Assembly: GCF_000243675.2 (NCBI RefSeq)
Contig: NZ_AHMM02000017.1
Location: 746,443 to 810,442, forward strand
Length of the DNA stretch: 64,000 nt
Direction of reading: 5' to 3'
From: Leptospira inadai serovar Lyme str. 10
GTDB taxonomy: Bacteria; Spirochaetota; Leptospiria; Leptospirales; Leptospiraceae
Below are positions 1 to 8,897 of the stretch, in pieces (positions within the stretch are counted from its first letter, which is position 1; each line of letters opens with the position of its first letter). The notes below the pieces were generated by a model. The model did no database searches, was not told the DNA's origin, and saw nothing but the letters and a program-made list of their open reading frames with translations. The translations under genes and the position numbers were made by a program.

Positions 1-409
<409 letters not shown>

Positions 410-489
410 TTTTATCGGTCTCCGTGATTTGACTGAGGCATTGTTTAGTATATACTTCGCGAGTGGAAAGTCATTTTCGGAATCGAAAT

Positions 490-1371
490 TTATTCCGAAT
501 CCCGCTCGGAAGCCGATAATTCCGCGCTAGTCATATTCCATCTCCAGCGAACATAGTCCTCTATCGTTCCGAATCCATATCCTTCCGATTTTAATTTCCG
601 AATTACCGAAGTCAAAATTTCCTTCGTTGTCGGATGCGTATCGTGAAATAAAACGATGATTCCTTTACCGTCCGCGCCTCGAACCAATCGAAAGTAAATG
701 CGATTCATTTTCGCCTTAAATTTCTCGTCGTCCAGATTGATGCGAGGGCCTTTTTCGTACCATTCCCCCCTTACCCATTCCTTGGAATCGGAGGAATCAA
801 AATGCTTGGACCACATAACGACGACCCCTTTTTTTTTGAGAACAGATCCGACTCTTTTCTTAGCCTGGTCGGAAACGGGACGATTGAAAGGCGAGCCGAA
901 GGGAGGTCGTAAAAGCGTCATCCTAGCGGATTCTGTTCCAAGTTCGCGATCATACATACTCTGATTATCGTCGAATTGCTTGGCGATTTTTTCGTCGGAT
1001 AGAGAAAGCAAATTGCGATGATCGATCGTATGATTTCCCACGGAGTGTCCTTCTTTCCGCATCCGTATCAGAACATCTTTATATTTCTTGAATCCGTTTT
1101 TGATTCTGGTTTCTTTCGGAGCCCAATCGCCGCAAATAAAAAAGGAAGCCTTGATTTTCTCCTCTTTTAGAACGTCTAAAATTCCCTCCGTCCAATCCGA
1201 GGGTCCGTCGTCGAAGGTTAGATAGGCGATTTTATCGGGAATCGGATCGCCGTCATAAAAGCCGTACGCTCCGTATTTTGCGGAACTCCCCGTAGGGTCC
1301 TTTCGATCGATCGTATGGAAGCAAGAAATACAAAAATAGAAAAGAAAAAGGAAGGAAATTAATTTTGGCAT
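490..1371 (-). CDS. Polysaccharide deacetylase (NodB homology) lipoprotein
   Basis: Carbohydrate esterase family 4 enzyme, expected to remove N-acetyl groups from a cell-envelope or extracellular polysaccharide. The start at MPKLISFLFLFYFCISC is chosen because it gives a hydrophobic signal followed by a lipobox ending in Cys; the frame is open further upstream but that stretch is not signal-like. NodB motifs are in order: LTFDDGPSDW (motif 1 with both Asp), HSVGNHTIDH (metal-binding motif 2, His-x3-His), RPPFGSPF (motif 3) and IIVLFHDTH (motif 5 His). Length, about 293 residues, is normal for a secreted single-domain deacetylase. The substrate cannot be told from sequence. The small transporter upstream on the same strand ends about 50 bases before this start. 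Confidence 0.9.
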   Translation of the reverse strand: MPKLISFLFLFYFCISCFHTIDRKDPTGSSAKYGAYGFYDGDPIPDKIAYLTFDDGPSDWTEGILDVLKEEKIKASFFICGDWAPKETRIKNGFKKYKDVLIRMRKEGHSVGNHTIDHRNLLSLSDEKIAKQFDDNQSMYDRELGTESARMTLLRPPFGSPFNRPVSDQAKKRVGSVLKKKGVVVMWSKHFDSSDSKEWVRGEWYEKGPRINLDDEKFKAKMNRIYFRLVRGADGKGIIVLFHDTHPTTKEILTSVIRKLKSEGYGFGTIEDYVRWRWNMTSAELSASERDSE

Positions 1372-1421
1372 AAGGAAATTAATTTCCAATTTATCGAGAC
1401 AGGCTCTCGCGTAAATAAATT

Positions 1422-1799
1422 TTAGTCGAACATTTCTCCGGCAGTCAACCAAACACCTGCGATAATCAACAATATCCCGGTCCACTGAGACCAATTTAAT
1501 CTTTCTTTAAATAAGAAAAAAGAAGCCAGCAAAACTACGATGAATCCTGCCGAGGTGAACACCGGATAAGCCAGCGAGAGTTTTAATCCTTTTCCAAGAA
1601 CCCACCGATACCCGAGTAGAGCTATTCCAAAAGAGGCTATTCCGGTAAAAAATACCGGGTGCAAAAAACTTTTAATCAGACCTTCGATTCCGGGGACGGC
1701 ATCGGTTTTATCTCCCAAGGAACTCGCTTTAATGAGTATATTGGCTAAAGCATTAAAAAATAAAGCCACAACGAAGACGATCACGACCGTTGCTTTCAT
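1422..1799 (-). CDS. Small EamA/SMR-type four-helix transporter
   Basis: Inner-membrane protein of about 125 residues with four predicted transmembrane helices, the size of small multidrug resistance proteins or half an EamA (DMT) transporter. It contains the helix-4 type segment WSQWTGILLIIAGVWL and an earlier LAYPVFTSAGFIVVLLASFFLFKE, which resembles the SMR/EamA core with a membrane-border Glu. The ATG at MKATVV has a GGGAGA ribosome binding site seven bases upstream and is preferred to a TTG seven codons earlier. In this fold, two copies usually form an antiparallel dimer. The substrate is unknown; polyamines, lipids such as undecaprenyl-phosphate sugars, or drugs are all possible. Confidence 0.75.
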   Translation of the reverse strand: MKATVVIVFVVALFFNALANILIKASSLGDKTDAVPGIEGLIKSFLHPVFFTGIASFGIALLGYRWVLGKGLKLSLAYPVFTSAGFIVVLLASFFLFKERLNWSQWTGILLIIAGVWLTAGEMFD

Positions 1800-1921
1800 T
1801 CTGCTATCTCCCAAGTTCAATTTTTCTTTCCCTAGAATGCCGTAAGAAGAAGGTTGAAGAATCTTCCATAGACGCGAGAGGGGGATCGGTTCCGACTTTC
1901 AGCGTCCATCCAAAGGAAAGT

Positions 1922-2794
1922 ATGAGAAAGATCAAGGGCAAATCGCGAATAGATAGAAAATCCTTTCGTTTTAGAGGACTCTCTCTCTCCTATCTGGACG
2001 CCGGACCCAAAGAGGCTCCTCCCATCCTGATCGCACATGCGAACGGTTATAGTGCCGCTTGCTACTCGTATTATATAGAAAGGCTATCGAAAAAATTCCG
2101 GGTGCTGGCTCTCGATTTTTGCGGCCATGGAGAATCGGAGCCCAGCCTAGATTGGAAGAGTTGGTTTTTTTTCCGAGATCAAATTCTCGCTTTGATCGAG
2201 GTGGAAAATCTGAAAAATACCGTAGGAATCGGTCATTCTTTAGGCGGCGCGAGTCTTCTTCTTTCTTCCTATCATAGTCCTTCCCGCTTTCGAAAAATTA
2301 TCGCGATGGATCCGGTCATCCTAAACCTTCCGTTTATTTTATATGCTTGGATTTTCGGGAATCCTCTCTCGAAAGGCGCCTTGGCAAGAAGACGGGAATT
2401 TGCGAGCCTGGATTTGATTCGAAAAGCTTACAGAAGGACTGCGGCATTTTCGAAATGGAATTCGGAAATTTTCGAGGATTATCTTAAAAGCTGCTTTCGC
2501 CAGGAAAACGGAAAAATATATTTAAGATGTCCTCCGGAAGTGGAGGCGAAAATATTCAACTCGGTTAATTTCTTCAGCCTTTATCAGTACGGAAAAATCA
2601 GAATTCCGACTCATATCACTATTCCCGAAAAATACGAAGTTTGTACGCCCAAAGCCGCAAAAAGAATCGTTAACGGAAATTCGGAATCCTCTCTCGAGAT
2701 CTGGAAGGACACGACTCACTTCTTCCCTTTCGAAGAACCGGAACGGACCTGGGATAGAATCCAAAGAATTCTTACTATGGAAACGCCTCGATGA
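1922..2794 (+). CDS. Alpha/beta-hydrolase
   Basis: Single-domain alpha/beta-hydrolase of 290 residues. Visible landmarks are LIAHANGY (oxyanion region), LDFCGHGESE, the nucleophile elbow GIGHSLGGAS with Ser, and a C-terminal DTTHFFPFEEPE carrying the likely catalytic His. The start MRKIKGKSR is chosen because AAAGGAAAG lies immediately upstream; the open frame begins earlier but the additional residues look untranslated. The stop overlaps the start of the AraC gene (ATGA), so the two are translationally coupled and probably act together, with the regulator perhaps sensing a substrate or product. The substrate cannot be told from sequence. Confidence 0.82.
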   Translation: MRKIKGKSRIDRKSFRFRGLSLSYLDAGPKEAPPILIAHANGYSAACYSYYIERLSKKFRVLALDFCGHGESEPSLDWKSWFFFRDQILALIEVENLKNTVGIGHSLGGASLLLSSYHSPSRFRKIIAMDPVILNLPFILYAWIFGNPLSKGALARRREFASLDLIRKAYRRTAAFSKWNSEIFEDYLKSCFRQENGKIYLRCPPEVEAKIFNSVNFFSLYQYGKIRIPTHITIPEKYEVCTPKAAKRIVNGNSESSLEIWKDTTHFFPFEEPERTWDRIQRILTMETPR

Positions 2795-3573
2795 CGGATG
2801 CCAAAACGGGAGCTCTTTTTTACTTCGAAGGGAGAATTTTATTCGCGAATCGCGGCCTAGTCGCCGACGCGCACTCTCATTATGCCGTTTCCATTTTGAT
2901 CTCGATTTCCTTACCTTTTTTCATTCAGACGGAAAGCGGTGAAAGGAAATCGTATCAGGCGGTCGTGCTAGCTCCGAATTTTCACCATACTCTTCTTGCG
3001 CAGGAATCGGATATCATCGTAGTTCAATTCGATCCTCATAGCACCGACTATGCACCGATCGCAGCCCGTTTCGGAAAATCAGGTATTCATGAAATACCGG
3101 ATTCCGATCTAAACCATCTCATCGACGATTGTCGAAAATTATTGGAAGGAAAACTGGATTGTTCCCGGGCTAAATCCTTATTCGAGGATATTCTTTCCGC
3201 AGTTGGAGCGGAAAAACCGACGAAAGTCTCTTTGGATCCGAGAATACTCTCCGCGACTAAAAGAATGAAAGCTTCCCTTCCCGGTTCCGTGTCGGTTCCG
3301 GAACTTGCTAAGGAATCCGGTTTTTCCGAGACGAGATTTATGCACTTATTCAAAGAGCAACTCGGACTACCCGTTAGGCAATACCAGCTTTGGCTCCGTC
3401 TCCAAGAGGCCGCCCACTTATTAAAGGAAGGAGGCAATTTAACCGAGGCGGCACATGCTGCGGGGTTTGCCGATCAGGCTCATCTGAGTAGAACCTTCAA
3501 AAAAATGTTCGGCGTGCAACCGTCCCGATTTCTAGGATCGAACAGTTCGGTTAAAGTTACGTTCTGCGTTTAA
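2791..3573 (+). CDS. AraC-family transcriptional regulator
   Basis: A 260-residue regulator with an N-terminal cupin-like sensing part (HSHYAVSILISIS, then VVLAPNFHHTLLAQ) and a C-terminal AraC double helix-turn-helix from about residue 150. The DNA-binding half contains SVPELAKESGFSETRFMHLF (first HTH) and NLTEAAHAAGFADQAHLSRT (second HTH), then the family signature FKKMFGVQPSRFL. The ATG overlaps the stop of the hydrolase gene by four bases, so this is the second gene of a two-gene operon. It most likely controls that hydrolase in response to a small ligand bound by the cupin. A hairpin follows the stop codon. Confidence 0.9.
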   Translation: MTDAKTGALFYFEGRILFANRGLVADAHSHYAVSILISISLPFFIQTESGERKSYQAVVLAPNFHHTLLAQESDIIVVQFDPHSTDYAPIAARFGKSGIHEIPDSDLNHLIDDCRKLLEGKLDCSRAKSLFEDILSAVGAEKPTKVSLDPRILSATKRMKASLPGSVSVPELAKESGFSETRFMHLFKEQLGLPVRQYQLWLRLQEAAHLLKEGGNLTEAAHAAGFADQAHLSRTFKKMFGVQPSRFLGSNSSVKVTFCV

Positions 3574-3577
3574 GCAA

Positions 3578-3606
3578 AATCCGGAAGCGATCAGGACTTC
3601 CGGATT
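3578..3606 (-). terminator. Intrinsic terminator for the Mpo1-like gene
   Basis: A perfect 10-bp stem, AATCCGGAAG pairing with CTTCCGGATT around a 9-base loop, sits between two convergent genes. Read on the minus strand the stem is followed by TTTTGCTT, so it fits a rho-independent terminator for the gene at 3629-4165. It may also stop plus-strand transcription from the AraC gene, but there the T-run is missing. Confidence 0.65.
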
Positions 3607-3628
3607 CGCTCTTCGAAAGGGGAGATAT

Positions 3629-4165
3629 TTAATGCGCGGGACGGAAATCCTTAAGCTTTCCTTGAGCCGCCAACTCTTTGCGGACCGCTTCCTGAACATC
3701 TTTACGAAAACCTAATTCAAAAAAGACGTCCGCCACGACGAAGATCGGAGCGGAAACCACCGCTTGGAATAGGTTATCGAAGAGGGCCGGGCGACTCTTT
3801 TCGAAAATAAAATGCCCGTAAAACTGCGCTCCCCAACCGATTAGCTGAGCTATTGCGAATACCGTCCAAGCGGTCGAAGGTTCCAAAGATGCGGTCAAAT
3901 AATGCGCGATCGTGAGTAAGGACCCGAATACGACTGCAGACGCTAAAGCGAAAATAAAATCCAGGCTGAAATAATAAGCCAGTACGACCGCGGCAAATAC
4001 GGTTGCAGCAGTGATATCGAAACCCCAGATCGAAAGCAGCGAAAATCTACATAGCACGAGAAACAACGTAAACGTAATCGTGGGAACACCTAAAACGTGT
4101 ATCAGAATATTCCTTTTTTCCTGGTGATAGGCCGAATAAAAGACCATTTCTTTTGCAAATCTCAT
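3629..4165 (-). CDS. Mpo1/DUF962-like membrane protein
   Basis: Polytopic protein of 178 residues resembling the DUF962/Mpo1 (YGL010w) family, whose yeast member is an Fe(II)-dependent dioxygenase of 2-hydroxy fatty acids. Matching segments are YSAYHQEKRNILIHVLGVP near the N-terminus, then LIGWGAQFYGHFIFEKSRPA and DNLFQAVVSAPIFVVADVFF. The conserved His residues in HQEKRN, IHVLG and FYGHF are those expected to ligate iron. Four membrane segments are visible. The ATG has an AGGAG site upstream. A role in fatty-acid alpha-oxidation is inferred from the family only. It is monocistronic and closed by a hairpin. Confidence 0.82.
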   Translation of the reverse strand: MRFAKEMVFYSAYHQEKRNILIHVLGVPTITFTLFLVLCRFSLLSIWGFDITAATVFAAVVLAYYFSLDFIFALASAVVFGSLLTIAHYLTASLEPSTAWTVFAIAQLIGWGAQFYGHFIFEKSRPALFDNLFQAVVSAPIFVVADVFFELGFRKDVQEAVRKELAAQGKLKDFRPAH

Positions 4166-4308
4166 AATAAGACTCCTTACGAAGATGATCGAAGTATAGT
4201 CTGATCGAACGGATACGACTTGAACGAATCTGCCGTTTTAATAAAAAAATCCATTGCAGAATACTTGTTCGAAATAAAAATTCAAAATACGACGAGAAGG
4301 TTTCGATT

Positions 4309-4488
4309 ATGCCCTATGTGAACGTAAAAGTCGCCGGTCCTTTAACGAAGGAGCAAAAACAAACGATCGTAAAGGAATTTACGGAAACGTTACGGAAGGT
4401 GGCCGCTAAACCACCTGAATCGACCTATATAGTTATCGACGAGGTCTCTCGAGAAGACTGGGCCGCAGGCGGCAAGCTACTCGAGTAG
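4309..4488 (+). CDS. 4-oxalocrotonate tautomerase family protein
   Basis: A 59-residue tautomerase-superfamily subunit beginning MPYVNVKVAGPL. After Met removal, Pro-1 becomes the catalytic general base, as in 4-oxalocrotonate tautomerase and DmpI. The family pattern continues with LTKEQKQTIVKEFTETL and ends in TYIVIDEVSREDWAAGGKLL, which matches the usual IDE...NWG.GG region, with Trp preserved. Such proteins form hexamers and act on enol/keto acids, but short genomic members are often of unknown substrate. GAGAAGG serves as ribosome binding site. The stop is two bases before the start of the YdcF-like gene, so the two are probably co-transcribed. Confidence 0.9.
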   Translation: MPYVNVKVAGPLTKEQKQTIVKEFTETLRKVAAKPPESTYIVIDEVSREDWAAGGKLLE

Positions 4489-4490
4489 AA

Positions 4491-5309
4491 ATGGATACCC
4501 TTTTTTTTATTCTCTCCAAGCTTGCCGGAATCTTTCTTTTTCCCTTACCCGTTTGTCTGTTCTTGGTATTTATCGCCGGCTTACGTTTACCGAAGAAAAA
4601 GCAAAAACTTTCGGTTTGTCTTCCCCTAATCGTTTTATGGATCTGTTCCACCGATTCTTTCTCCCAATGGTTAGTGACTGGTTTGGAAGAAAAGCATCCA
4701 CCCGTAGCAATCAAGACTCTTCCGACGGCTGATGCGATCGTTGTACTCGGAGGAGCGATCGATAATTTAGCGCTTTATGGAGATCGACCACAATTGGGTT
4801 CCGCGGCGGAAAGAATGACCGATGCGGTGATTCTTTATCGGGAACATAAGGCACCTAAAATCGTTTTCACGGGAGGGTCGGGACATCTACTGTTTCAAGC
4901 TCGAAAGGAATCCGAGGCTGCCGAGATCTTCCTAAATTCTTTAGGCGTCCCTAAATCCGCGTTAGTACTCGAAAGTGAAAGTCGCAACACCAAAGAAAAT
5001 GCCGAGTTTACTGCCGAGATCTTTCGCAAAAGAGGTTGGAAATCCATGATCTTAATCACTTCCGCATTTCATATGGAAAGATCCCTCCGTGTTTTCGGAA
5101 AAACCGGCCTAAACGTGATTCCCTGGCCCACGGATTATTCTTCGCAAGTCAAGGTTTTGACCCTCGATTCTTTCGTTCCTTCGGCTCACACTCTCTCCAC
5201 TACGAGCACGGTATGGAAAGAGAGGATCGGATTGCTCGTTTACGAGGCGAGAGATCGTATTTCCACTTTTCTTCCCCTCCGGCTGGTGTTTCCTTGGTCT
5301 AAGGACTAG
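4491..5309 (+). CDS. YdcF/ElyC-family (DUF218) membrane protein
   Basis: A 272-residue protein with two N-terminal membrane helices (about residues 5-25 and 40-55) followed by a DUF218 domain. Family motifs are DAIVVLGGAID, IVFTGGSG, ESEAAEIFLNSLGVP, LVLESESRNTKENAEF and ILITSAFHMERSLRVF. ElyC of E. coli, the best-studied member, affects envelope biogenesis and peptidoglycan or lipid-carrier metabolism; SanA affects vancomycin permeability. The start is two bases after the tautomerase stop and the stop is 15 bases before ccmE, so it lies inside the ccm transcription unit, although no functional link with cytochrome maturation is known. Confidence 0.88.
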   Translation: MDTLFFILSKLAGIFLFPLPVCLFLVFIAGLRLPKKKQKLSVCLPLIVLWICSTDSFSQWLVTGLEEKHPPVAIKTLPTADAIVVLGGAIDNLALYGDRPQLGSAAERMTDAVILYREHKAPKIVFTGGSGHLLFQARKESEAAEIFLNSLGVPKSALVLESESRNTKENAEFTAEIFRKRGWKSMILITSAFHMERSLRVFGKTGLNVIPWPTDYSSQVKVLTLDSFVPSAHTLSTTSTVWKERIGLLVYEARDRISTFLPLRLVFPWSKD

Positions 5310-5324
5310 ACTTAGTTTGAACAG

Positions 5325-5738
5325 ATGAACGTAAAATTCGTAATCCTCGCCGGAACCATCGCTCTTTCATTGGGAGCCATCGCATTTTTTTCCTCTAAGG
5401 AGACTTCTTACATTCTCCTAGACGCCTCCGAACTCGCCGCTCACCCGTCCAATTATGATTCCGACGAACTACTAAGGGTTCGCGGATTCGTCAAACCAGG
5501 CACGGTGATTCGAGAAGGGAAAACCGCCAAGTTCGTACTTCAACTTAACGATCAGGAAGTTCCGGTTTTCTTTACGGGTGCGACCCTTTTACCGGACGCC
5601 TTTAAAGAAGGTACCCGCGCAAGAGTGGACGGGGTTTGGAAAAATGGAGTCTTAGTGGCGGATCGAGTGGAAGCGAAATGCGCCTCCAAATACGAAGCGG
5701 GATATTCCGATAAAGAAGCTTCCGCAGAAGAATACTAA
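5325..5738 (+). CDS. ccmE: Cytochrome c maturation haem chaperone CcmE, CXXXY type
   Basis: CcmE carries haem in the periplasm from the CcmABCD export module to the CcmF/H lyase. The 137-residue protein has one N-terminal anchor (about residues 5-23) and the OB-fold with RVRGFVKPGTVIRE, FVLQLNDQEVPVFFTG, LLPDAFKEGTRARVDGVW and VADRVEAKCASKYEAGY. The usual haem-binding motif HXXXY is replaced by CXXXY (Cys119, Tyr123). That variant is known from archaea and some Desulfovibrio, where Cys binds haem covalently. It is directly followed by ccmF, 10 bases downstream, and then ccmH. The ccmA, ccmB and ccmC genes are not in this window. Confidence 0.93.
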   Translation: MNVKFVILAGTIALSLGAIAFFSSKETSYILLDASELAAHPSNYDSDELLRVRGFVKPGTVIREGKTAKFVLQLNDQEVPVFFTGATLLPDAFKEGTRARVDGVWKNGVLVADRVEAKCASKYEAGYSDKEASAEEY

Positions 5739-5748
5739 GCGGGAAATC

Positions 5749-7932
5749 ATGAACGACTTCGGAGCGCTTTGCCTCATCACCTCCTTTTCCCTTCTAATTT
5801 TCTCCATCGTCCAGACTTCCTACGGAATTTTTCGGAACGATCCGCATGGGATCGAATTAGGTCGATATACCTTAATGGCGAATTTTGGAGTCGTCTTACT
5901 CGCCTTCCTCGTGTTAGTCGTCCAACTTGTCCGTACCGATCTGAATAATTATTATGTTGTAATGCATTCGAGCGAGCATTTACCTCTCTTCTACAAGATG
6001 ACTTCCGTTTGGTCGGGTTCGTCCGGGTCGCTATTGTTCTGGAATCTTCTCCTTTCCTTTTTCACTTTTATCGTACTATGGCAAACCCGGCACCTTGTGA
6101 ATGATCGAGTTCCGGTGATGAATTTAAGCCTGAGCGTAATTGCCTGTTTTTTCTCCTTTCTTGCGATCTTCTTTCCCGATGCACAACCCTTCCGAGAATT
6201 TCAACCCGCCGCAGTCGCAGGTAGAGGTCTCAATCCTTTGCTACAACATTGGGCGATGATCATACATCCTCCGATTTTATACGTGGGTTACGTAAGCTTT
6301 GCGATTCCATTCTCGATCGCGACCTCGGCGCTAATTACCGGCAAGCTTTCGGAAAATTGGTTTCGTTTCGTCCGTCGTTGGAGTATTTTCTCCTGGTTTT
6401 TTCTAGGAACCGGAATCCTGCTGGGTTCAAAATGGGCGTACGAAGAGTTGGGCTGGGGAGGATATTGGGCCTGGGATCCGGTCGAAAATGCCAGTCTGAT
6501 GCCCTGGCTACTATCCACGGCCTTCCTGCATTCCATGATCATCCAGGAACGTAGAGGAATGTTAAAATTTTGGAATATGTTTTTGATTATTCTAGCGTTT
6601 CACTTTTGCCTACTCGGGACATGGATCACTCGAAGCGGAGTATTGGAAGGACCTCATTCCTTCTCAAAATCCACGATCGGAACCCCTTTCATTATATACA
6701 TAGGATTAAGCTTTTCGGTATATATTGGATTCCTAATTTACAGAAGAGGCAAGCTTGTTCCGGAACGGAATCTGGAAGCGATGACTTCGAAAGAAGGAAG
6801 CTTTCTCCTGAATAATTTTTTGTTAGTCATCGCGACATTATCGATCCTATTAGGCGTTTTCTCCCCGCTTCTATACGGGAGAGAATTCAAGGCGCCCTGG
6901 TTCAATTCATGGGGAGTTCCTTCCGGAATTTTATTACTCTTATTAATGGGCTCCGCTCCCCTTTTAGCCTGGCGCAAAGGCGCCGACAAAATATTTTTTA
7001 CGACTCTATTTAAGCCTCTGATTGCGGGAATACTCGGGGCCGGAGCTTATATATTCTATTATTCCCGCAATTATTCGATCAGCGATTATAGCCTAGGAGA
7101 TGTGCTAGGGGAAGTGTATAGTGTTCTTACGATAGGCTTGGGCGTATTTACCATCGCGGGCATCGCTCAAGAATATCATAAAGGCATTATGGCCCGTAAG
7201 GCTTCTTATCCCAAGGAGGGATATTTAACGGCCGGCGTACGAATGCTCTTGAAGAATAAGAGACGCTACGGAGGATATCTAGTCCATCTTTCGATGGTCA
7301 TCCTATTCATAGGTCTTGCGGGAAACGCATTCAAACAGAATACCTCCGTTAAATTCTTTTATTTTCTGGAGCTCCCTCGCGCTAACGAGATCGTTTACTC
7401 CAGTCAAGATACCGCCGTGCTCGGCGATTATATCATAGCGGCAAGCAGCCTTAAAATCAAACCGATCATCAACGGGGATCCTTCGGAAGGAATCAGTCAT
7501 AGAAACGTCATCGTGTCCCATGAAGCGACATTCGAGGTAAAGCGGCAGCTAAAAGAATTCGCTACGATGGTAACCGAAAGGAGGTTCTATCCTCAAATTT
7601 CGCATCTGAGCGGAGATTTCGAAACTCATATTCCTACCAGCGAACCTTCGATCGCTTCGACTCCTAAAGAAGATCTTTATATACAATTGGGTGCGATCGA
7701 GCACGCCGATCTTTCGGACGAAAATCCGGATTTGCCTAGGTTGTTTATGAACTTCTTTTTTACGAGAGATTCGAACATCAAGTCGGAACAGTATCTTAGA
7801 TTTCCCCGGCAAATCGTCGCGAACCTGGAAGTTTGGATCAATCCTATGGTAAAATTCATTTGGGCTGGTTCTTTACTGTTCTTTCTCTCCGGACTTTTGA
7901 TACTGCTACCGATCGGAGAAAATCGGCTATGA
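5749..7932 (+). CDS. ccmF: Cytochrome c haem lyase subunit CcmF
   Basis: Large polytopic subunit (727 residues) of the System I haem lyase that attaches haem to apocytochrome CXXCH motifs at the outer face of the inner membrane. The tryptophan-rich WWD domain is clear as GWGGYWAWDPVENASLMPWL near residue 245. The haem-ligand His regions are seen as LLQHWAMIIHPPILYVGYV before it and HSMIIQERRGMLKFWN, TWITRSGVLEGPHSF after it. About 14 membrane segments and a large periplasmic C-terminal loop (roughly residues 540-690) match family length. The stop overlaps ccmH by ATGA, showing translational coupling, as expected for partners of one complex. Confidence 0.97.
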   Translation: MNDFGALCLITSFSLLIFSIVQTSYGIFRNDPHGIELGRYTLMANFGVVLLAFLVLVVQLVRTDLNNYYVVMHSSEHLPLFYKMTSVWSGSSGSLLFWNLLLSFFTFIVLWQTRHLVNDRVPVMNLSLSVIACFFSFLAIFFPDAQPFREFQPAAVAGRGLNPLLQHWAMIIHPPILYVGYVSFAIPFSIATSALITGKLSENWFRFVRRWSIFSWFFLGTGILLGSKWAYEELGWGGYWAWDPVENASLMPWLLSTAFLHSMIIQERRGMLKFWNMFLIILAFHFCLLGTWITRSGVLEGPHSFSKSTIGTPFIIYIGLSFSVYIGFLIYRRGKLVPERNLEAMTSKEGSFLLNNFLLVIATLSILLGVFSPLLYGREFKAPWFNSWGVPSGILLLLLMGSAPLLAWRKGADKIFFTTLFKPLIAGILGAGAYIFYYSRNYSISDYSLGDVLGEVYSVLTIGLGVFTIAGIAQEYHKGIMARKASYPKEGYLTAGVRMLLKNKRRYGGYLVHLSMVILFIGLAGNAFKQNTSVKFFYFLELPRANEIVYSSQDTAVLGDYIIAASSLKIKPIINGDPSEGISHRNVIVSHEATFEVKRQLKEFATMVTERRFYPQISHLSGDFETHIPTSEPSIASTPKEDLYIQLGAIEHADLSDENPDLPRLFMNFFFTRDSNIKSEQYLRFPRQIVANLEVWINPMVKFIWAGSLLFFLSGLLILLPIGENRL

Positions 7933-8480
7933 GACTCGTTTCGATTCCGATCGTTTTTTTACTCGGTGGAGTCCTGTTTGCGGAATCCACTTTTACGAAT
8001 CTGACGAGCCCGGAGGAAATTCGGACGTTTCACGACGTGACGAATCGGATTCGATGCATTTGTATTCCTTCCATCGCCATAAAAAGTTGTTCGTTTAATA
8101 ATTGTACGGTTTCGGCAAAACTGAAGGTCTTCATCGAAAATCGGATCCGCAGCGGCGAAAGCGCCGATACGATCGTGGACAAAATGGTGAAAGGGTTCGG
8201 ACCGGATGCCGTAAAGGATCCGGTCATTGCCAAGTTTATCGAAACCGGAAACACCGGGATGGCACAAAGCGTCGTCTACGGATTCGGGCCGGATATTTTG
8301 GCAAAACCGGATTCGACCTGGATCGATGTCAGCATTGCCATGACGGGAGCGCTAGGCATTCTTCTAATCATTCTCTATTTAAAAAGAAGAATGGCACCGA
8401 ACTCGATCTCGACTACGGATGCGAACGAAGATGCGGCCTTTCATAAATATCTTTCCGAAATCGAGGAGAAGCAAAAGTAA
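7929..8480 (+). CDS. ccmH: CcmH-like apocytochrome thiol-redox protein, unusual cysteine motif
   Basis: A 183-residue protein with an N-terminal signal (residues 1-18), a short helical thiol domain and a C-terminal membrane helix near residues 135-155. CcmH normally reduces apocytochrome disulfides with an LRCxxC pair. Here the corresponding segment is RIRCICIPSIAIKSCSFNNC, with Cys43, Cys45, Cys54 and Cys59, so a C-x-C plus a later C-x4-C. The helical continuation (KLKVFIENRIRSGESADTIVDKMVKGFG) resembles the CcmH three-helix bundle with its IVDxMVxRYG-type repeat. The start overlaps the ccmF stop (ATGA). The variant pattern resembles CcmH-like proteins of some deltaproteobacteria, as far as I recall. 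Confidence 0.85.
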   Translation: MRLVSIPIVFLLGGVLFAESTFTNLTSPEEIRTFHDVTNRIRCICIPSIAIKSCSFNNCTVSAKLKVFIENRIRSGESADTIVDKMVKGFGPDAVKDPVIAKFIETGNTGMAQSVVYGFGPDILAKPDSTWIDVSIAMTGALGILLIILYLKRRMAPNSISTTDANEDAAFHKYLSEIEEKQK

Positions 8481-8897
8481 ATGGATTTTCTACTGATCTT
8501 CTTTTATATACTTCTCTCCTCCTTGGTTTTGGCTCCGTTTTTATATGTACGATTTGCAAAGCCCGGCCAAGATCTGGAGTTGGAAACGGAAAGGCGGGAG
8601 TTGGTCAATAGGCGAGAAGTCTTATTGGAAAACTTAAAGGATTTGAAAATCGAATTCGATACCGGCAAGTTGACCGATCCCGAATTCAAATCCATTTCCT
8701 CCGGGATAGTGCACGAACTAGAAGAGCAGGATCGGGAAATCAAGGAATGGAGCACGCGAAAACACGTCGATATCGATCGGCAACCGGTCGCTTCAAACCA
8801 GGTTCCAGCGCAGAAATACTGTCACCAATGCGGTTTTAAAATCGAATTGGTCGGTGCTAAATTCTGTCCGGAATGCGGCACGCGCCTCATGGTGTGA
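8481..8897 (+). CDS. CcmI-like N-terminal membrane protein with zinc ribbon
   Basis: A 138-residue protein that starts immediately after the ccmH stop codon. It has one N-terminal helix (residues 3-22), a charged coiled-coil segment RRELVNRREVLLENLKDLKI followed by GKLTDPEFKSI, and a C-terminal zinc ribbon YCHQCGFKIEL...FCPECGTRL with two CxxC pairs. The helix plus the 'LKDLxxEFDxGKLxxxEF' segment is the same layout as the N-terminal part of CcmI/CycH, which brings apocytochrome to the lyase. The TPR part of CcmI is absent and replaced by the ribbon. Its place as the last gene of the ccm run supports a role there, but the ribbon would face the cytoplasm or the periplasm depending on topology. 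Confidence 0.75.
   Translation: MDFLLIFFYILLSSLVLAPFLYVRFAKPGQDLELETERRELVNRREVLLENLKDLKIEFDTGKLTDPEFKSISSGIVHELEEQDREIKEWSTRKHVDIDRQPVASNQVPAQKYCHQCGFKIELVGAKFCPECGTRLMV

Noticed and set aside
1372..1494. N-terminal extension of the polysaccharide deacetylase
   Set aside because: The frame is open upstream, but the lipoprotein signal begins at 1371 and the extension is Arg/Cys-rich without signal features and overlaps the upstream transporter gene.
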